A DNA stretch of 64,000 nucleotides from Chrysemys picta bellii (lineage: Eukaryota > Chordata > Testudines > Emydidae), in the NCBI RefSeq assembly GCF_011386835.1, contig NC_088800.1:55457439-55521438 (forward strand), in the 5' to 3' direction. Made by a program: the position numbers and the translations under genes. How positions within the stretch are numbered: position 1 is the first letter of the stretch; the number at the start of each line of letters is the position of its first letter. A model generated the notes under the pieces. The model was not told where the DNA came from, did not search any database, and worked only from the letters and a program-made list of their open reading frames with translations. Positions 9,790-22,032 of the stretch are shown here, piece after piece.

Positions 9790-12700
9790 CTGTGAAAAGA
9801 AGATCCAGATAGACGTAAGTATTACTCCAATAATAAACTGTCCAAACAAGGAGCAGTTTGGCAGAAGGCCTGCTCTGTGACAAGAGTCACTAAAAAGTCC
9901 TTGCCAATGCGTAGCAACATTCATAAGCTCAAACACTGGAAAGCGCTTTAGGGAGAGAAGGTGGCAATTATGCTTATGACATCCTGCAGACTGATGTGTA
10001 TGGTGCAAGGTACATGCACAGTGGTATTTTTCAAAGGAGCACTGTCCATGACAATCAACAGAGTTAAGTATTTTCAGTAATCCTGGTTGAACAGCTGGCT
10101 TGTCAAGAAAGAGGGGGCTCTGGTTACCATCTCTCCAAAGGGCAATGCTCTGTGAGGCTCTACAGCCAGGCTGCAGGAGAGAGGATGAGGGCTCAGGTTT
10201 CAGAGGGATGATAAAAAGGAGTGAGACTGTCAACGGTTTATATAAGCTACGGTTAAATACCCAAAATCGGCAAGGGTTCACTTTTTAAAAATAAGTAAAT
10301 GTTAAGGCCAACATTTTCAACCCCAGGTGCCTAAAGTTAGGCTAAATCCGCACTTAGAAACCTAAATAGAAATGGCCTGATTTTCAGATATAGAAGCCTA
10401 CCTTTAGACACCCAGGTTTTAATATTTTGGCTAATATTAAAAAGATAGAAAATAAGTAACGGTTATAACAAGAAACAAAAAACAGCACGGTTAAGCATGA
10501 AGTCTAAGTACAATAGGTGGGAATTAGGGATGGGGCAGAGGTAATTTTTAAAATTGCATTTCACTTTCACTGTTTTGTTAGTCTAATTGTCTTAATCCAG
10601 GCTCTCATCCTGCAAACTGATCTGTGTGGGTGGACCAAGGAGGAGCCTCACTAACTTTAATGGGGTCTGCCTGGCTTGGGGATTTGTACATATTTTAAGG
10701 CCAGAAGGAACAATTAGATCATTTAATATGACTTCCTGTATACCAGAAGTCAAACTATCTTGAATTATAGTTGGGAATCATTTAAGAACTTAATAGATTC
10801 CCAAAAAGCCATAATTCCACAACTGAGGAAGAAGGCTATGCTGGTTTAGAGGGGACGTGAAGGCAGTTATTATATATATATATATATACACACACACAAA
10901 TCAGAAGTTAGGAATTGTAGAAAAATGACAAGGGAAGCAATGGGACACAAGGAGAAATCTGTGGCCTGCAGAGTTAAGGACAATAAAGAGTTTTTAAAAA
11001 ATGTATTAGGAACAAAAAGAATCCTGAAAATGGTATTGGTTCATTACTAGATGGAAATGGTAGAATTATCAGTAATAATGCAGAAAAGGCAGAAGCCTTC
11101 AATAAATATTTCTGTTCTGTATTTGGGGAAAAATAGATGATATAATCTCATCATATGGTGGTAACACTCCAATATCCACTAGTCTCTGGAGGATATTAAA
11201 CAGAAGCTAGTAAAGTTAGAGATTTTTAAACTAACAGGTCCAGTTAACTTGCATCCAAGAGTTTTAAAAGAGCATCCTGACGAGCTCGCTGGACCATTAA
11301 TGTTGATTTAAATAAGTCCAGGAAGTTCCAGAGGACTGGAAGAAAGCTAATGTTGTGCCAATTTTTAAAAAGGGTAAATGGGATGACCCAGGTAATTAGA
11401 AGTCTGACAGCTGGACTTGTATCCTGGGCAAGATAATGGAGCAGCTGATACAGTAATCGATTAACAAAGAATGAAAGGACAGTAATGTAATTAATACAAC
11501 AAATCAACACTTGTTCAGGGAAAATAGATCCTGTCAAACTCTTTTTTTTTTTTTATAAGAGAGAGAGAGATTATAAATTTGGTTGAGAACGGTAACAGTG
11601 TTGATCTAATATATTTAAGACTTCTCTAAGGCATTTGACTTGATACCACACAACATTCTGATTAAAAAAAAAAATCGACTATAAAATTAGTATGGCACAT
11701 ATTAAATGGATGAAAAACTAGCTCACCGATAGGTCTCAAAATGTAGTTGTAAACGGGGAATCATCATCGAGCAGGTGTGTTTCCAGTGGGCCCCTGCAGG
11801 AATGGACTCTTTGCCCTACGCTACTGAACATTTCTGTCAATGGCCTGGAACCATTTGCAGATGACCCAAAAATTTGGGGAGTGGTAAGTAACGAAGAGGA
11901 TAGGTCAGTGATTCAGCACGATCTACATTGCTTGGTAAACTGGGCACAAGCAAGCTATATGCGTTTTAATATATCAAAATGTAAATACATACATCTCCGA
12001 ACAAAAGAACGTAGGCCATACTTACAGGATGGGGGACTCTATCCTGCCAAGTAGTGATTCAAAGATATTTGGGGCCGTGATAGATAATCAGCTGAAAATG
12101 AGCTACCATTGTGACACTGTGGCCAAAAGAGCTAATGCCATCCTGGGATGCATAAAGAGGGGACTCTCCAATAGTAGAGAGGTTAATTTACCACTGGTGT
12201 GACTGCTGCTGGAATATGGTGTCCAGTTCTGGTGCTCGCAAATGCAAGAAGGATGTTAAATTGGAGAGGGTTCAGAGGAGAGCCATGAGAATGATTAAAG
12301 GATTAGGAAAAACATTCCTTACTTATAGTGTTTGAGCTCCTGGAGAGTGTCTATTTAGCTTAACAAAGAGAAGGTTAAGGGATGACTTGTCACAATCTAC
12401 AAGTACCTACATGAGAAATATATTTAACAAAGGGCTCTTCAATGTAGTAGAGAAAGGTATAACACAATCCAATGGCTGGAAGCTGAAACTAGACGAGTTT
12501 AGTCTGGAAACAAGATGTTAAATTTTTCACAGTGTGGATAATTCAACGTTGGAACAATTTACCAAGGGTCATGGCAGATTCTCCATCCCTGACCATTTTT
12601 AGATCAAGATTGGATGTTTTTCTACAATATATGCTCTAAGAATTATTTTGGGGGTAGCTCTCTAGCCTGTGTTAAAAATGATCACAAAGTTCCTTCTGGC

Positions 12701-15700
12701 CTTGGAATCTATAAATCTGTGAAATTTCACGCAGTTGCCCCTGTTTTGATCCCCAAAACTTGTGTTTGACTAAAGCACACCTTCCAAAAAAGCAGACTCA
12801 CATTATAAGCTCTTCAGGGTAGAGGTCTGCTTCAACAAACATGTAGGAAATGCCTTGAAATATGCATTAAAATAAATACAAGTTTAGAAAGGTCCCTTAC
12901 TTGTTGTGTGGTAGCCGAGCGCACACTGTTCTCAAGTCATCTGAAATTCAAGAGGACAGAAAAACAAACAGTGTGGATAAAGCAAAATAAAAGATTTTTC
13001 CCCTCTACTCTTCATTCCGGGAAGTTTTAGTCAGATTTCATAAAATGACTAGTAGAGACCCAAAATTTCATCCTTTCATGCATAAGATATGTATAGAGAA
13101 CATTTCCCTATAACTTTTACATCACAAACCATTTCGCACATCATCCACCTGCAGTTGAGCATTCTCTCACTTGCCTTATATTTAAGTTAAATGGACAGAA
13201 ATTCATATCTGTTGCAAGGCAGACAAACCCCAGCACAAAATTCTCAGCGGATTAAACAGATAGAACTTTGCCCAACTGGGGCAGCCACATTGGCAACTCA
13301 ACTAGAGCCAGGGGAGCAGCACCCAATTCATATAAGGGAAGACTGCTATGGTCATCTCATCTTTAACAAGAAGTAGAGTTAAAAATAGGAAGCCTGAACA
13401 CTACATGTCCCATCATGCAATACTCCATCCTGAGCAAGACAAGACAAGGAATGGAGACTCAAAGTAGCTCCTTATCAAGTATTAGACTGCTTCAGGTCAT
13501 GCTGAGATAGAAGACACATGTTTGGGAATGGTTCAGGCAAGAAGGAAGAGCAAATCTTCAAAATCCCCGTTATCAAAGGCTAGAAATTGGCTAGTTGTAC
13601 TCTCAAGGGATTCCAATAACAGTCACAGGAAACAGGCAGCCAAGATGTAGGCAACACCAGAAATATCATTGCCCAGTGCAAAGTGGCGCTTACATTTCGT
13701 AAGGCACCAGCCTCTGCTTTTTCCCACTGTTGTACCAGAACTCCGCTTGCAGCCCTTTCTAACTCCGCTTGCAGCCCTTTCTAATTATAACTCAGGGGTG
13801 GGCAAACTATGGCCCGGGGGCTACATCCAGCCCTCCAGATGTTTTAATCCGTCCCTCAAGCTCCTGCCAGGAAGGGGGGTCCGGGGCTTGTCCCGCTCCG
13901 GCACTCCAGCCAGGGAGCAGGGTCAGGATCTTGCCCCACTCCGCACGGATCCCAGAAGCAGTGGCATGTCCTCCCTCTGGCTCCTACACATAGGGGCAGC
14001 CAGGGGGCTCCACACACTGCCCCAAGTGCTGCCCCCACAGCTCCCATTGGCTGGGAACTGCAGCCAATGGGAGCTGCAGGGGCAGCGCCTGTGGACAAGG
14101 CAGTGCACAGAGCCGCCTGGCTGCACCTCTGCATAGGAGCCGGAGGGGGGGACATGCCACTATTTCCGGGAGCTTCTTGAGGTAAGCACTGTCCAGAGCC
14201 TGCCCCCCGATCCTCTCCCGTGCCCCAGCCCTGATCCCCCTCCCATCCTTTGAACTCCTCAGTCCCAGCCCAGAGCACCCTCCTGCACTCCCAACCCCTC
14301 ATCCCCAGCCCCATCCAGAGCCCGCACCCCGAGCCGGAGCCCTCCCGCACCCCAACCCCCAATTTCATGAGCATTCATGGCCTGCCATACAATTTCCATA
14401 CCCAGATGTGGCCCTCGGGCCAAAAAGTTTGCCCACACGTTATAACTGAACTTTATGTTGTCGTATCAAAGTTTGTTATTGACAAACAAGTGTGCTGCTC
14501 CTTCCTTCCTCTTCCCCAATTGTTACCTGGGGAGTAGGACACCAGTCCTGGCACTGTTTGTACCTTTATATGCCCCATTCCTCTGTGCACGGCTTCATTT
14601 ACCCACCAAGGAAAGCTGCACCCTGCCGAGCAGGCTTGGAGGTGAAACGCTCCTCAAGAAGTATTTTAAGATTTGTGTTAAAAGACTCCAGTAACGGAAT
14701 CTGGGACACCGGCTCTACTGGGGAAAACAGTTTCCAACCAATTTAACCAGAATCCTACTCTAAAGAACATACAGTCGTGAGGTCCTTTTAATGCTGGTTT
14801 AAACAAACAAATTCCTCCCAATTCTATAGAAAACAGAATGCCCAAAAATGTGATTAGCAGCTATTTATACTGAATTCCCTTCCTCTTCTAGTATAGCAAT
14901 CCCCCCACAAGATGGGCCAAGTAAGTAGTTAGGAAAGAAGGACGTTTAAAGGGACAGCTTTAAAAAAAAAAAAAACCCTCATGTTTTGGCTTGCTACTAT
15001 TACAAAACAGACCTAAGATTACTAGAACTAAAATCTTAGAGAAAAGCCTGATTTATAGTTGGCTTTATGCACTTGATAATACTGTGTACAGTCAGTGTAA
15101 CAGGTGCTGAGAGGAGTTGATCCAAGTTCACACAGGCGCCTCAGGGAACAAAGGCTGTTCCCTGAACCTTTGGGTCTGGATGAGATGCCCTGAGCTGGGG
15201 AAGGTTTGTTAGATTTCTGGTGTTATGTTAACGGATGTTCTGTTATAAAGTTTGCTCTGAGAAAATGGTATGATTGGCTGACCCTGCATTTGGGTTGAAT
15301 CACTTGACCAGCCATTTTTACTTTTTGTTTGTGTGGGTCTTTCAGACATTTTTAGGCCACACAAATTGGTAGGGGGACTTTAATTCCAGTTATTACACCT
15401 GCCCCACTTTTAATACAGCTTTTAGAAGTTGACTGGATTTTCAAGTTGGTGTCCCTTTAATAAATTCACCAAGATTCCTTAACAGGCCTCAGATTTATAA
15501 TGATCCAAATGCTTAGCTAATGAAATAAGTTTACCATCTTGTGCAAAAAGTACTAAAAATTATAGGCCAGGGGACATAAAAAAAACCCACCCAACAAATC
15601 TTGCTTCTCCCATGATGAAAGACTAGAAATGTAGGCTTCAAAAATGTTTCAGCTAAAACCACCACCTGGATTATTCTCTATTTCATGTTTATACACTATG

Positions 15701-18700
15701 CTCTAGTTCATGGGCCCTCATCCAGTGCAGAGAAACCACTGAGTTGAACAAACAGGATGCCGTTTCCTTTTAAACAACTGAAAATGTGTCCTTCCCCAGA
15801 GCTCCTTTAGAGAACAGTGGTCCTGCCAGAGATTGTGTTGGGAGCAAACCGGTAATTCTTTTCAGTCATATGGGCCCACCTACACAGAGCCACAAACTGT
15901 GTTTTTTCCTACTCTGAAATGTCATGAAAAACTGTCTCCCTGTACCCAGAGTCAGATATGGCAAAGTAAGATTTGACTTCTTTTAAAACTGCAGAACCAA
16001 TATACTGGCCAAACAGCAAACTGGATTCTACTCTGGCTCATGAATCAGAATTGTTTACTAACTTCTAATTGCAGTGCAGACCTCTGCCTCAGTTAATACT
16101 TCGAAGGCATGGGCTGTACAATATAACTCAGGGCAGAATCTTTATTATATGTGATTCACATGCTCACAAGAACCTGGATCGACTTTCACATTTCAGGGTG
16201 TTGGAAGGGCTAGCACACATTTTTAATGTATGTAAAAGGGCAAGTTTACCCTGGAGTTATTGGGGCAAAATTTACACACGCACAACCATCCCCTCCCCAT
16301 AAAATGACATACTGTTGTAATGAGCCATAAATTCAATCTGTAACCCACCTAACCCTCCCATTCCAGCCACTCCCCTTCATGACTGTAGGGGTGCTAATGG
16401 GCCACTTCACCTTGAACAGTTCCTTGAAATACATGAGACACAAGGTGGGTGAGGTAATATCTTTTATTGGACCAACTTCTGTTGATATGAGAGACAATCT
16501 TTCGAACTTACAGAGCTCTTCTTCTGATCTGAAGAAGAGCTCTGTGTAAGCCCTCTAATATCCTGAGATCAATATGGCTACACCACCACTGCACACCTTG
16601 AAATATGTTAACTACTTACGCTAAACAATCTGTTCCACTTTGTATTTAGCTGTGACACTCTGACTCCTTTTCACAGACCCAACGAAAAGCCCTGTATAGC
16701 TTGAAAGCTTGTCTCTCTCACGAATAAAAGAGATTACCTCACTCGCCTTGTCGCTCTGATTTTCACTGTATCATTTTTCAAAGGAGAATCATAGCCTGAA
16801 TCCTTCTCTAACCTATGCTGCAAGGATGTACTATGGACGGCTACACTGTAATTCTTTAATTTGACAGTTTTAAACCAGTTTAGGAAACAGGGTTTAAAGA
16901 CATGCATCTGGAACCATAATTATCTAACTGTGTAGGACCTAAATCAGGCCACAGACCCATCATCTCTGGAGTATTTTGATGTCAGCTGTACCATTCAGGC
17001 TCTGTTTATGGGCCCAGAAGAGGACAAACATACTCCCATGTCAAAAAACAAACTACAAACCATCAACACAGCCTGGCAGCAATGGTGCAAGTATGAATAG
17101 AATATTCCCTCCCAAATCCCCAAAGCAATAAGCAATAAGCTTGATATTCCATAGCCCTTATTTTCATCAATGGTCTTTCCTTTCTTACTCTCTGTCCTGA
17201 GCTGTTTGCTACACCCAGCTTGTAGCTCTAACAATCTCTTATTTCCTAAGACTGGTGGAATATTTCTTCTGTTAATGCATGTACCCATGTATTATCCCTC
17301 CCTCACCCAGGGATAGCCTACCCACATACTGGAGAAAAGTGATCTCAGGCCAGGCTCTTCACAAGCTGCTTTCAGCAACGTACCTCTAGTGCACAGCAAT
17401 GCTCCTGATGCCATGGCCACCTGCAGAGCCTGAGCCAATCTGTCTAGAGCCAGTTCAATCTCTTTGGAAGCATTGAGTGGATTGAGTTCGTCAGACAGTC
17501 TGTTAATTTCCTCAACAAGTGGAACCACGTGGTCAAAGGGCACTAGACCCAGTCGGCCATATAGGTTCTTCTCTGTTAAGTGCCCCTGAAGCATCATGAG
17601 AACCTGTAGGACGCTTAGATGCAGTTTGGAATACAGCAGGTGGCAGTCTTTGTCAGCTCCAGTGGCTGAGTCCTTGGCAATTTTATTGGTGAGGTGGCCA
17701 TTTGAGAGAGAGGCCTTCTTTTTTCTTTTGTAAGCCAAGGGGGCCTTCACACACCAGCGGATCAGTCCAGTGAGGGGGGTGAGCTCTAAAAATCCTATTG
17801 GCAGGTTGGCTGCAATAGGAGTGTTTAAAAAGGTGATGAGTATCAAACGGGGGTCCTCAAAGATCCAAGAGACAACCATCTCGAGCAAGTCCGAAGGGGG
17901 GATGAGATCATCTGGAAAAAAATATGAGACACTGCTCAGCAAGTCCCCTTCTCTGGCATAGGGACAGCAATTTCATTCTCCTCCCCCTCTCCTTCATCTG
18001 TAAGTCTGGGCCCAGCCTCTGCTAAAATCTTTATTCATGCATCACTCTCTTCCTATCACAACTACTGCAATTCTTCTTTTATTGTCTTCCTAAATCCCAG
18101 CTCTCTAACCTTCAGAATGCCAGTCAGATACCCTTACTCCAGGAAGTCTGGGTCAAATTACCACCAGCTCTAGTCCCTTCACTGGCTTTGTAACCACATC
18201 TGAACCTAGTTCGAGAAGACCCCTTCATTCCTTGCCCTTCATCAAAACCGTCAACAACAGGGCCAATCATTACATGGACAGTTGTCTATTACAAACTGGA
18301 CTGAGGTCACTCATCATTGCGTTGTACGTCTCAGCTTCCCACCCACACCAAAGGATAAGTGCTGCACCCAGCACCGTGTCTAGCAAAACTATGGTGCTGA
18401 GCGCCATTAAAATGCCAATAGGTAGCTGAGAACACAAACATGCCCATAACAGCCAGCGGGCACTGCTGCATTTGTTTTGAGAAGAGAATGCTGCCTATTT
18501 GCAGTTTACCTGAAGAAAGGTCGTAGAGTGCGGTAACCGACGTTATAAACTGGCAGCAGAAGCGAGGACTGGCGCTGAATATTTGTTTCAATGTCTGAAT
18601 GGAACCTGGCACCAAACAGCAGTAGTCATCCACTAAGGCACGGGCTAACCTCACAGAGTAGATTGCAGGTGTTCGCTGAAAGAGATTTGCAGTACCAAGT

Positions 18701-21700
18701 GGTGACAAGTATGTCAAACCAGGACATAAGAAATTTTGCAGAGCCCAGCCCATGGGGAGATGCAGAATTTTTCACTAAGGCTCTGTTACATGAAAGGGAG
18801 GGTAACGTCATTAAAATGGATACAAACACCATTTTGGAACAAGACAATCATTTTTTACCATGACCGTCAATTATTACAAACCCATCTATAAGCCACTTTT
18901 TAGCTTTACTGCAGTAGACTATAATAATAATTCTGTGCCATAAAAACAATATTAAAGAAACACTATCAACTTGAAATCTACTATCTATTCTAGTCAAACA
19001 CGATTTAAAAGGTGTTTCAGACACTACACCTGCCCATGTCGCCCTGCCAGGTTTTTTTTATTTCAACTATTATGCTGCCCTATTTTCTAAAAATGTTTTC
19101 TCGTTCGTTACTGTATGAAAGATCAATCTGTAAACTGACCATTCCCAGACAAAAAATATTTAAGGTCCAGGGTACAAGTCAGTAACTGAATGGTAAAAAC
19201 CTTTGCAAGAATTTCTACAGCTGGCCAAAGTTACACATATCTGATACCGAGCATGATGTTTAATCACCACGCTAACCTTTGCTCTTCGCATGAAAGTTTT
19301 CTACTTTTATGAACTGAGTACAGCAATGTCCTCTGTCCACTGCTGTCCTCTTAACCACAGTCCCTCACTTGACACTCCTCCTTATTCTGAAGACCACCTG
19401 GCCCAGAGGAAGAAAGCCATGCTCCCAGGGATTTCAGAAGGGGATCAGGATCAGGGCTTCCCTGCCTAAGGTTCTCAGGAAATGAGTGAGTGGGAGGCGT
19501 GTGAGAAATATGAGGGCATTTCACCAGGCCAGCACCATCCCTGCAATGTCTTTTAAGCACCAAGTTTTTAACATGGAAACCTTTATGTACTTAAGTGATC
19601 TGAAGGAGGCAGTGCACCACAATAAGCCACCCCCTCAAAGTCTCCTGCCACCCACATTACACCCCTTCCTGTTCCTGCAGCCTTTAGGAGACCAATATGG
19701 AGAAACAGTTACACTGCAGATCTTAGGGAAGTGGGGGGATTCCCCTCTGCTGCCCTTCTCCACTCCTCCCATCTCCCTGTCTGCAGAACAGCCTGCTTCT
19801 GCACATCTCCTGAAGGGTACGGGAATGAAAGCTCACTCCTGTGGACCTTAGGAGGCACATCAGGGTGGGGCTCCCCTAAGGCAGACATTAAGAAATCCAC
19901 AGGAGCAGGGGCATGAAACCTTGAGAGGCTTCGAGAGCCACGAAGTTTTGCCTGGCATAGACCTCAATAGGGAGAATAGTATCAGGGGGGTAACCATGTT
20001 AGTCTGGATCTGTAAAAAGCAACAGAGAGTCCTGTGGCATCTTTAAGACTAACAGATGTATTGGAGCATAAGCTTTCGTGGGTGAATACCCACTTCGTCA
20101 GACGCATGTAATGGAAATTTCCAGAGGCAGGTATAAATGGACACAAGTCAGATATCAGGAATGGCAATATACAAAAACCTGTAGAACACTTCAACCTCCC
20201 TGGCCACACAATAGCAGATGTAAAGGTAGCCATCTTACAGCAAAAAAAACTTCAGGACCAGATTCCAAAGAGAAACTGCTGAGCTTCAGTTCATTTGCAA
20301 ATTTGACACCATCAGATGAGGATTAAACAAAGACTGTGAATGGCTAGCCAACTACAAAAACAGTTTTTCCTCCCTGGGTGTTCACACCTCAACTGCTAGC
20401 AGAGGACCTCACCCTCCCTGATTGAATTAACCTCGTTATCTCCAGACTGATTCCTGCCTGCATATTTATACCTGCCTCTGGAAATTTCCATTACATGCGT
20501 CTGACGAAGTGGGTATTCACCCATGAAAGCTTATGCTCCAAAACATCTGTTAGTCTTAAAGGTGCCACAGGACTCTCTGTTGCTTTTTAGTAGGGAGAAT
20601 GTCCCTTGCTGCACTGCCCTGTCGACTTTCCTAAGCTGCATGGGAGTCTGCAATTGGAGGGTCCACGACGGTTGCACTGCAGGTATGAGTTCTGTGAGCT
20701 GAATTCTAGAGCCCACGTCTCAGTACTAAACCTGCACTGTTTTGGCCACTAGACAGCCCCTTTTCTTCAGTTCACCCACTTGCACACCATGTTCACCTAG
20801 TCAGCTCTTAGGGACTGTACTATCCATGCACCAGCGTTACCTGCAGCCACGATGCAGCACATTCCAGAACAGGAACTCTGCACACAGCTACCGCCATGGA
20901 AACCAATTTTCCTAGCAAGACCATCCTGCCGTCATCTGCTTTGTTTCCTTGAGGGCTGAAAAGGGCTGAGAAAATGATCTGCCGGACTGAATCCTTGGTT
21001 TGCTCTTGGAAATAACTGCACATGATCTCAAGGAGTTGAAGCTCCTGAAGAGAATTCAACCTCTAAAAAACAAAGCCAGAAAATAACAGAGTAAATCCCA
21101 ATGTAGCATGTCCAGAAACAAAAGGAAGCATTATAAGAATATGCCTCTTTCTCCCTTCCCCATCACACTTCAATCTCCTGCTCGTGGGCAAGCCTGGCCA
21201 TACTTCTCCATGAACTGCCTGTAGAACAGGGTACACACACTGACCAGCAATTTCAGGGACCATATAAATTCCTTGTCTGAAAGATCAAACAGCAGCAGTG
21301 GAGTCTGAGGGCTTCTGAGCAGTAGCAGAAATTCTGGCCCAGTATCACATGTGTAGCCTGCCTTATCACCTTTCAGTTCTTGCATCCTCTCTGGTACAGT
21401 GTGCAAATGCTTGGTTCCGAGACAAACATTACATTTACTTATCAAGCTAGAAAGTTTATTAATCATATTATTTGCAGGGTAATTGCATGGAGCTTGTTGT
21501 CAAGGCAAAGGATAAAGTCTAAAGAGGGACCCAAGAGAACTCCCAAAAGAAACTAAACCAAAAATTAAAAAGAAGGTCTAAAAGTGACTCCTTTCCCTGG
21601 TTCTTCCAGTGCCTATTATCTTTCTAGGCCCTGATCTAGCACCCAGATCTACATTGGGTGGACCCTTACACCTACATGTAGCCCCAATTTAATCAGTGGG

Positions 21701-22032
21701 GCTCTACAGAGATACAAGATTCCAGCTGTGTAGATCTGATTGCAGGAACAGGGCCTAGATTGTAAGTACAAGACAACATCAAGACATTACCGGACAATTC
21801 AAATGCAGTTGTATTTTTGCTCACAGGACCTGTTACCTACTTTAGGCTGGGAGTTGCGCTCTTTGGGAACCTGAAATATGAACTCTTCCAGCAACTCAAT
21901 TGGGCCTTTGTCCACAATGGGAAGAGGTGCATTTTGGAGCTGACTGCTGAAGTAGATGTCCAAGTGATACAGCACTTCTTTGGCAGCACTCAGGGCATCC
22001 CGGCGGAGCAGGGAATGGCGAATGTCACTCAT
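9573..22032 (-). CDS. INTS15: INTS15 (Integrator complex subunit 15), spliced, six coding exons
   Basis: The protein is recognised as INTS15 (human C7orf26), a nuclear subunit of the Integrator complex, which cleaves nascent RNA at snRNA genes and at paused RNA polymerase II; INTS15 links the INTS10/13/14 module to the core. Six minus-strand exons (21841-22032, 20841-21062, 18510-18675, 17384-17911, 12901-12940, 9573-9789) join in frame through GT/AG borders to 454 codons, close to the human length of about 449. The start MSDIRHSLLRRDAL is the family start and the end FPYRPIR is the family C-terminus. A basic stretch (YKRKKK) in exon 4 could serve nuclear import. No stops or frameshifts were found, so the gene looks functional. 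I recognised it from memory of the family, not by a search. Confidence 0.93.
10690..10765 (-). mobile_element. CR1/L2-type LINE 3' fragment
   Basis: AAGGCCAGAAGGAACAATTA and ATGACTTCCTGTATACCAG are the reverse complement of a common reptile CR1/L2 3' end. It is in INTS15 intron 6 (between coding exons 5 and 6). Confidence 0.55.
10900..12725 (+). mobile_element. Degenerate CR1 LINE (reverse transcriptase and 3' end)
   Basis: Plus-strand sequence recalls the CR1 reverse transcriptase in several frames: around 11060-11160 a segment like AEAFNKYFCSVF, near 11240-11300 one like GPVNLHPRVLKEH, and near 12120-12330 one like KRANAILGCIKRGLSN ... [15 protein letters not shown]. Many stops and frameshifts. 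It ends with a CR1-like tail at about 12690-12725 (CCTTCTGGCCTTGGAATCTA). A (TA)n/(CA)n microsatellite is at its left edge (10870-10900). It lies in the INTS15 intron just 3' of the microexon. Confidence 0.8.
12901..12940 (-). CDS. INTS15: INTS15 coding exon 5, 40-nt microexon
   Basis: Only 40 nt long, and required to join exons 4 and 6 in frame. After acceptor ATTTCAG it supplies the end of Asp370, then DLRTVCARLPHN and two bases of Asn, before donor AA|GTAAGG. I found it by looking for the family residues between ALLCTR and LLQLVISG. Both splice signals are strong and both phases fit, so the call is firm despite its size. It lies about 4.4 kb from exon 4 and 3.1 kb from exon 6, next to degenerate L2-like and CR1 sequence. 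Confidence 0.9.
13739..13782 (+). repeat. 22-bp tandem duplication
   Basis: Two adjacent exact copies of AACTCCGCTTGCAGCCCTTTCT at 13739-13760 and 13761-13782 (22 bp; only 20 needed to see it). It sits immediately left of a hAT insertion and probably arose by slippage or repair. Confidence 0.8.
13793..14439. mobile_element. Non-autonomous hAT element, CAGGGGTGGGCAAAC-type, GC-rich interior
   Basis: Left end CAGGGGTGGGCAAACTATGG and right end AAAAAGTTTGCCCACACG are inverted repeats, with the right tip mutated. The exact 8-bp duplication TTATAACT is at 13785-13792 and 14440-14447. Same family as the element at 15-593. The C-rich interior supports several overlapping but meaningless open frames. 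Confidence 0.87.
16438..16752. repeat. Dispersed foldback repeat in INTS15 intron
   Basis: The left end AAGGTGGGTGAGGTAATATC returns inverted at the right (GATTACCTCACTCGCCTT). Inner segments AGAGACAATCTTTCGAACTT and GCTTGAAAGCTTGTCTCTCT are also roughly inverted. This is an abundant reptile repeat of DNA-transposon architecture; I could not assign a superfamily. Confidence 0.6.
17384..17911 (-). CDS. INTS15: INTS15 coding exon 4 (residues 194-370)
   Basis: This is the largest coding exon (528 nt). It starts after TTTTTTTCCAG with the two bases completing Asp, encodes DLIPPSDLLEMVVSWIFEDP and the long helical middle of the protein, and ends at ALLCTR plus one base before GAG|GTACGT. It contains a short Lys/Arg cluster (KRKKK) followed by a Ser/Asn/Lys-rich linker, the least conserved-looking part of the exon. 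Confidence 0.93.
18510..18675 (-). CDS. INTS15: INTS15 coding exon 3 (residues 139-194, last codon split)
   Basis: The acceptor CTTTCAG is followed by RTPAIYSVRLARALVDDYCC, and the exon ends after LYDLSS with one base of the next Asp codon, before TCAG|GTAAAC. The 166-nt length gives phase 1 at the 3' border, matched by the next exon. Confidence 0.93.
19987..20590. repeat. Large foldback repeat with about 124-bp inverted arms
   Basis: Arms at 20014-20138 and 20465-20588 are near-perfect inverted copies (AGCAACAGAGAGTCCTGTGG against CCACAGGACTCTCTGTTGCT), separated by about 326 bp. Related half-sites occur at 3397-3460 and 50745-50830. It lies between INTS15 coding exons 2 and 3. Confidence 0.75.
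20841..21062 (-). CDS. INTS15: INTS15 coding exon 2 (residues 65-138)
   Basis: The acceptor TTTTTTAG at 21063-21064 is followed by codons for RLNSLQELQLLEIM, and the exon ends in AASWLQ before CAG|GTAACG. Its 222 nt keep phase 0 at both borders. The helical, Leu-rich content fits the all-helical INTS15 fold. Confidence 0.93.
21841..22032 (-). CDS. INTS15: INTS15 coding exon 1 (residues 1-64)
   Basis: The ATG at 22032 opens MSDIRHSLLRRDAL and the exon ends in NSQPK before a GTAGGT donor. A splice acceptor (TTGCAG) lies just upstream, at 22040-22041, leaving about seven bases of 5' UTR in this exon. The 5' UTR therefore continues in a non-coding exon further upstream. Phase 0 at the 3' border. 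Confidence 0.93.
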
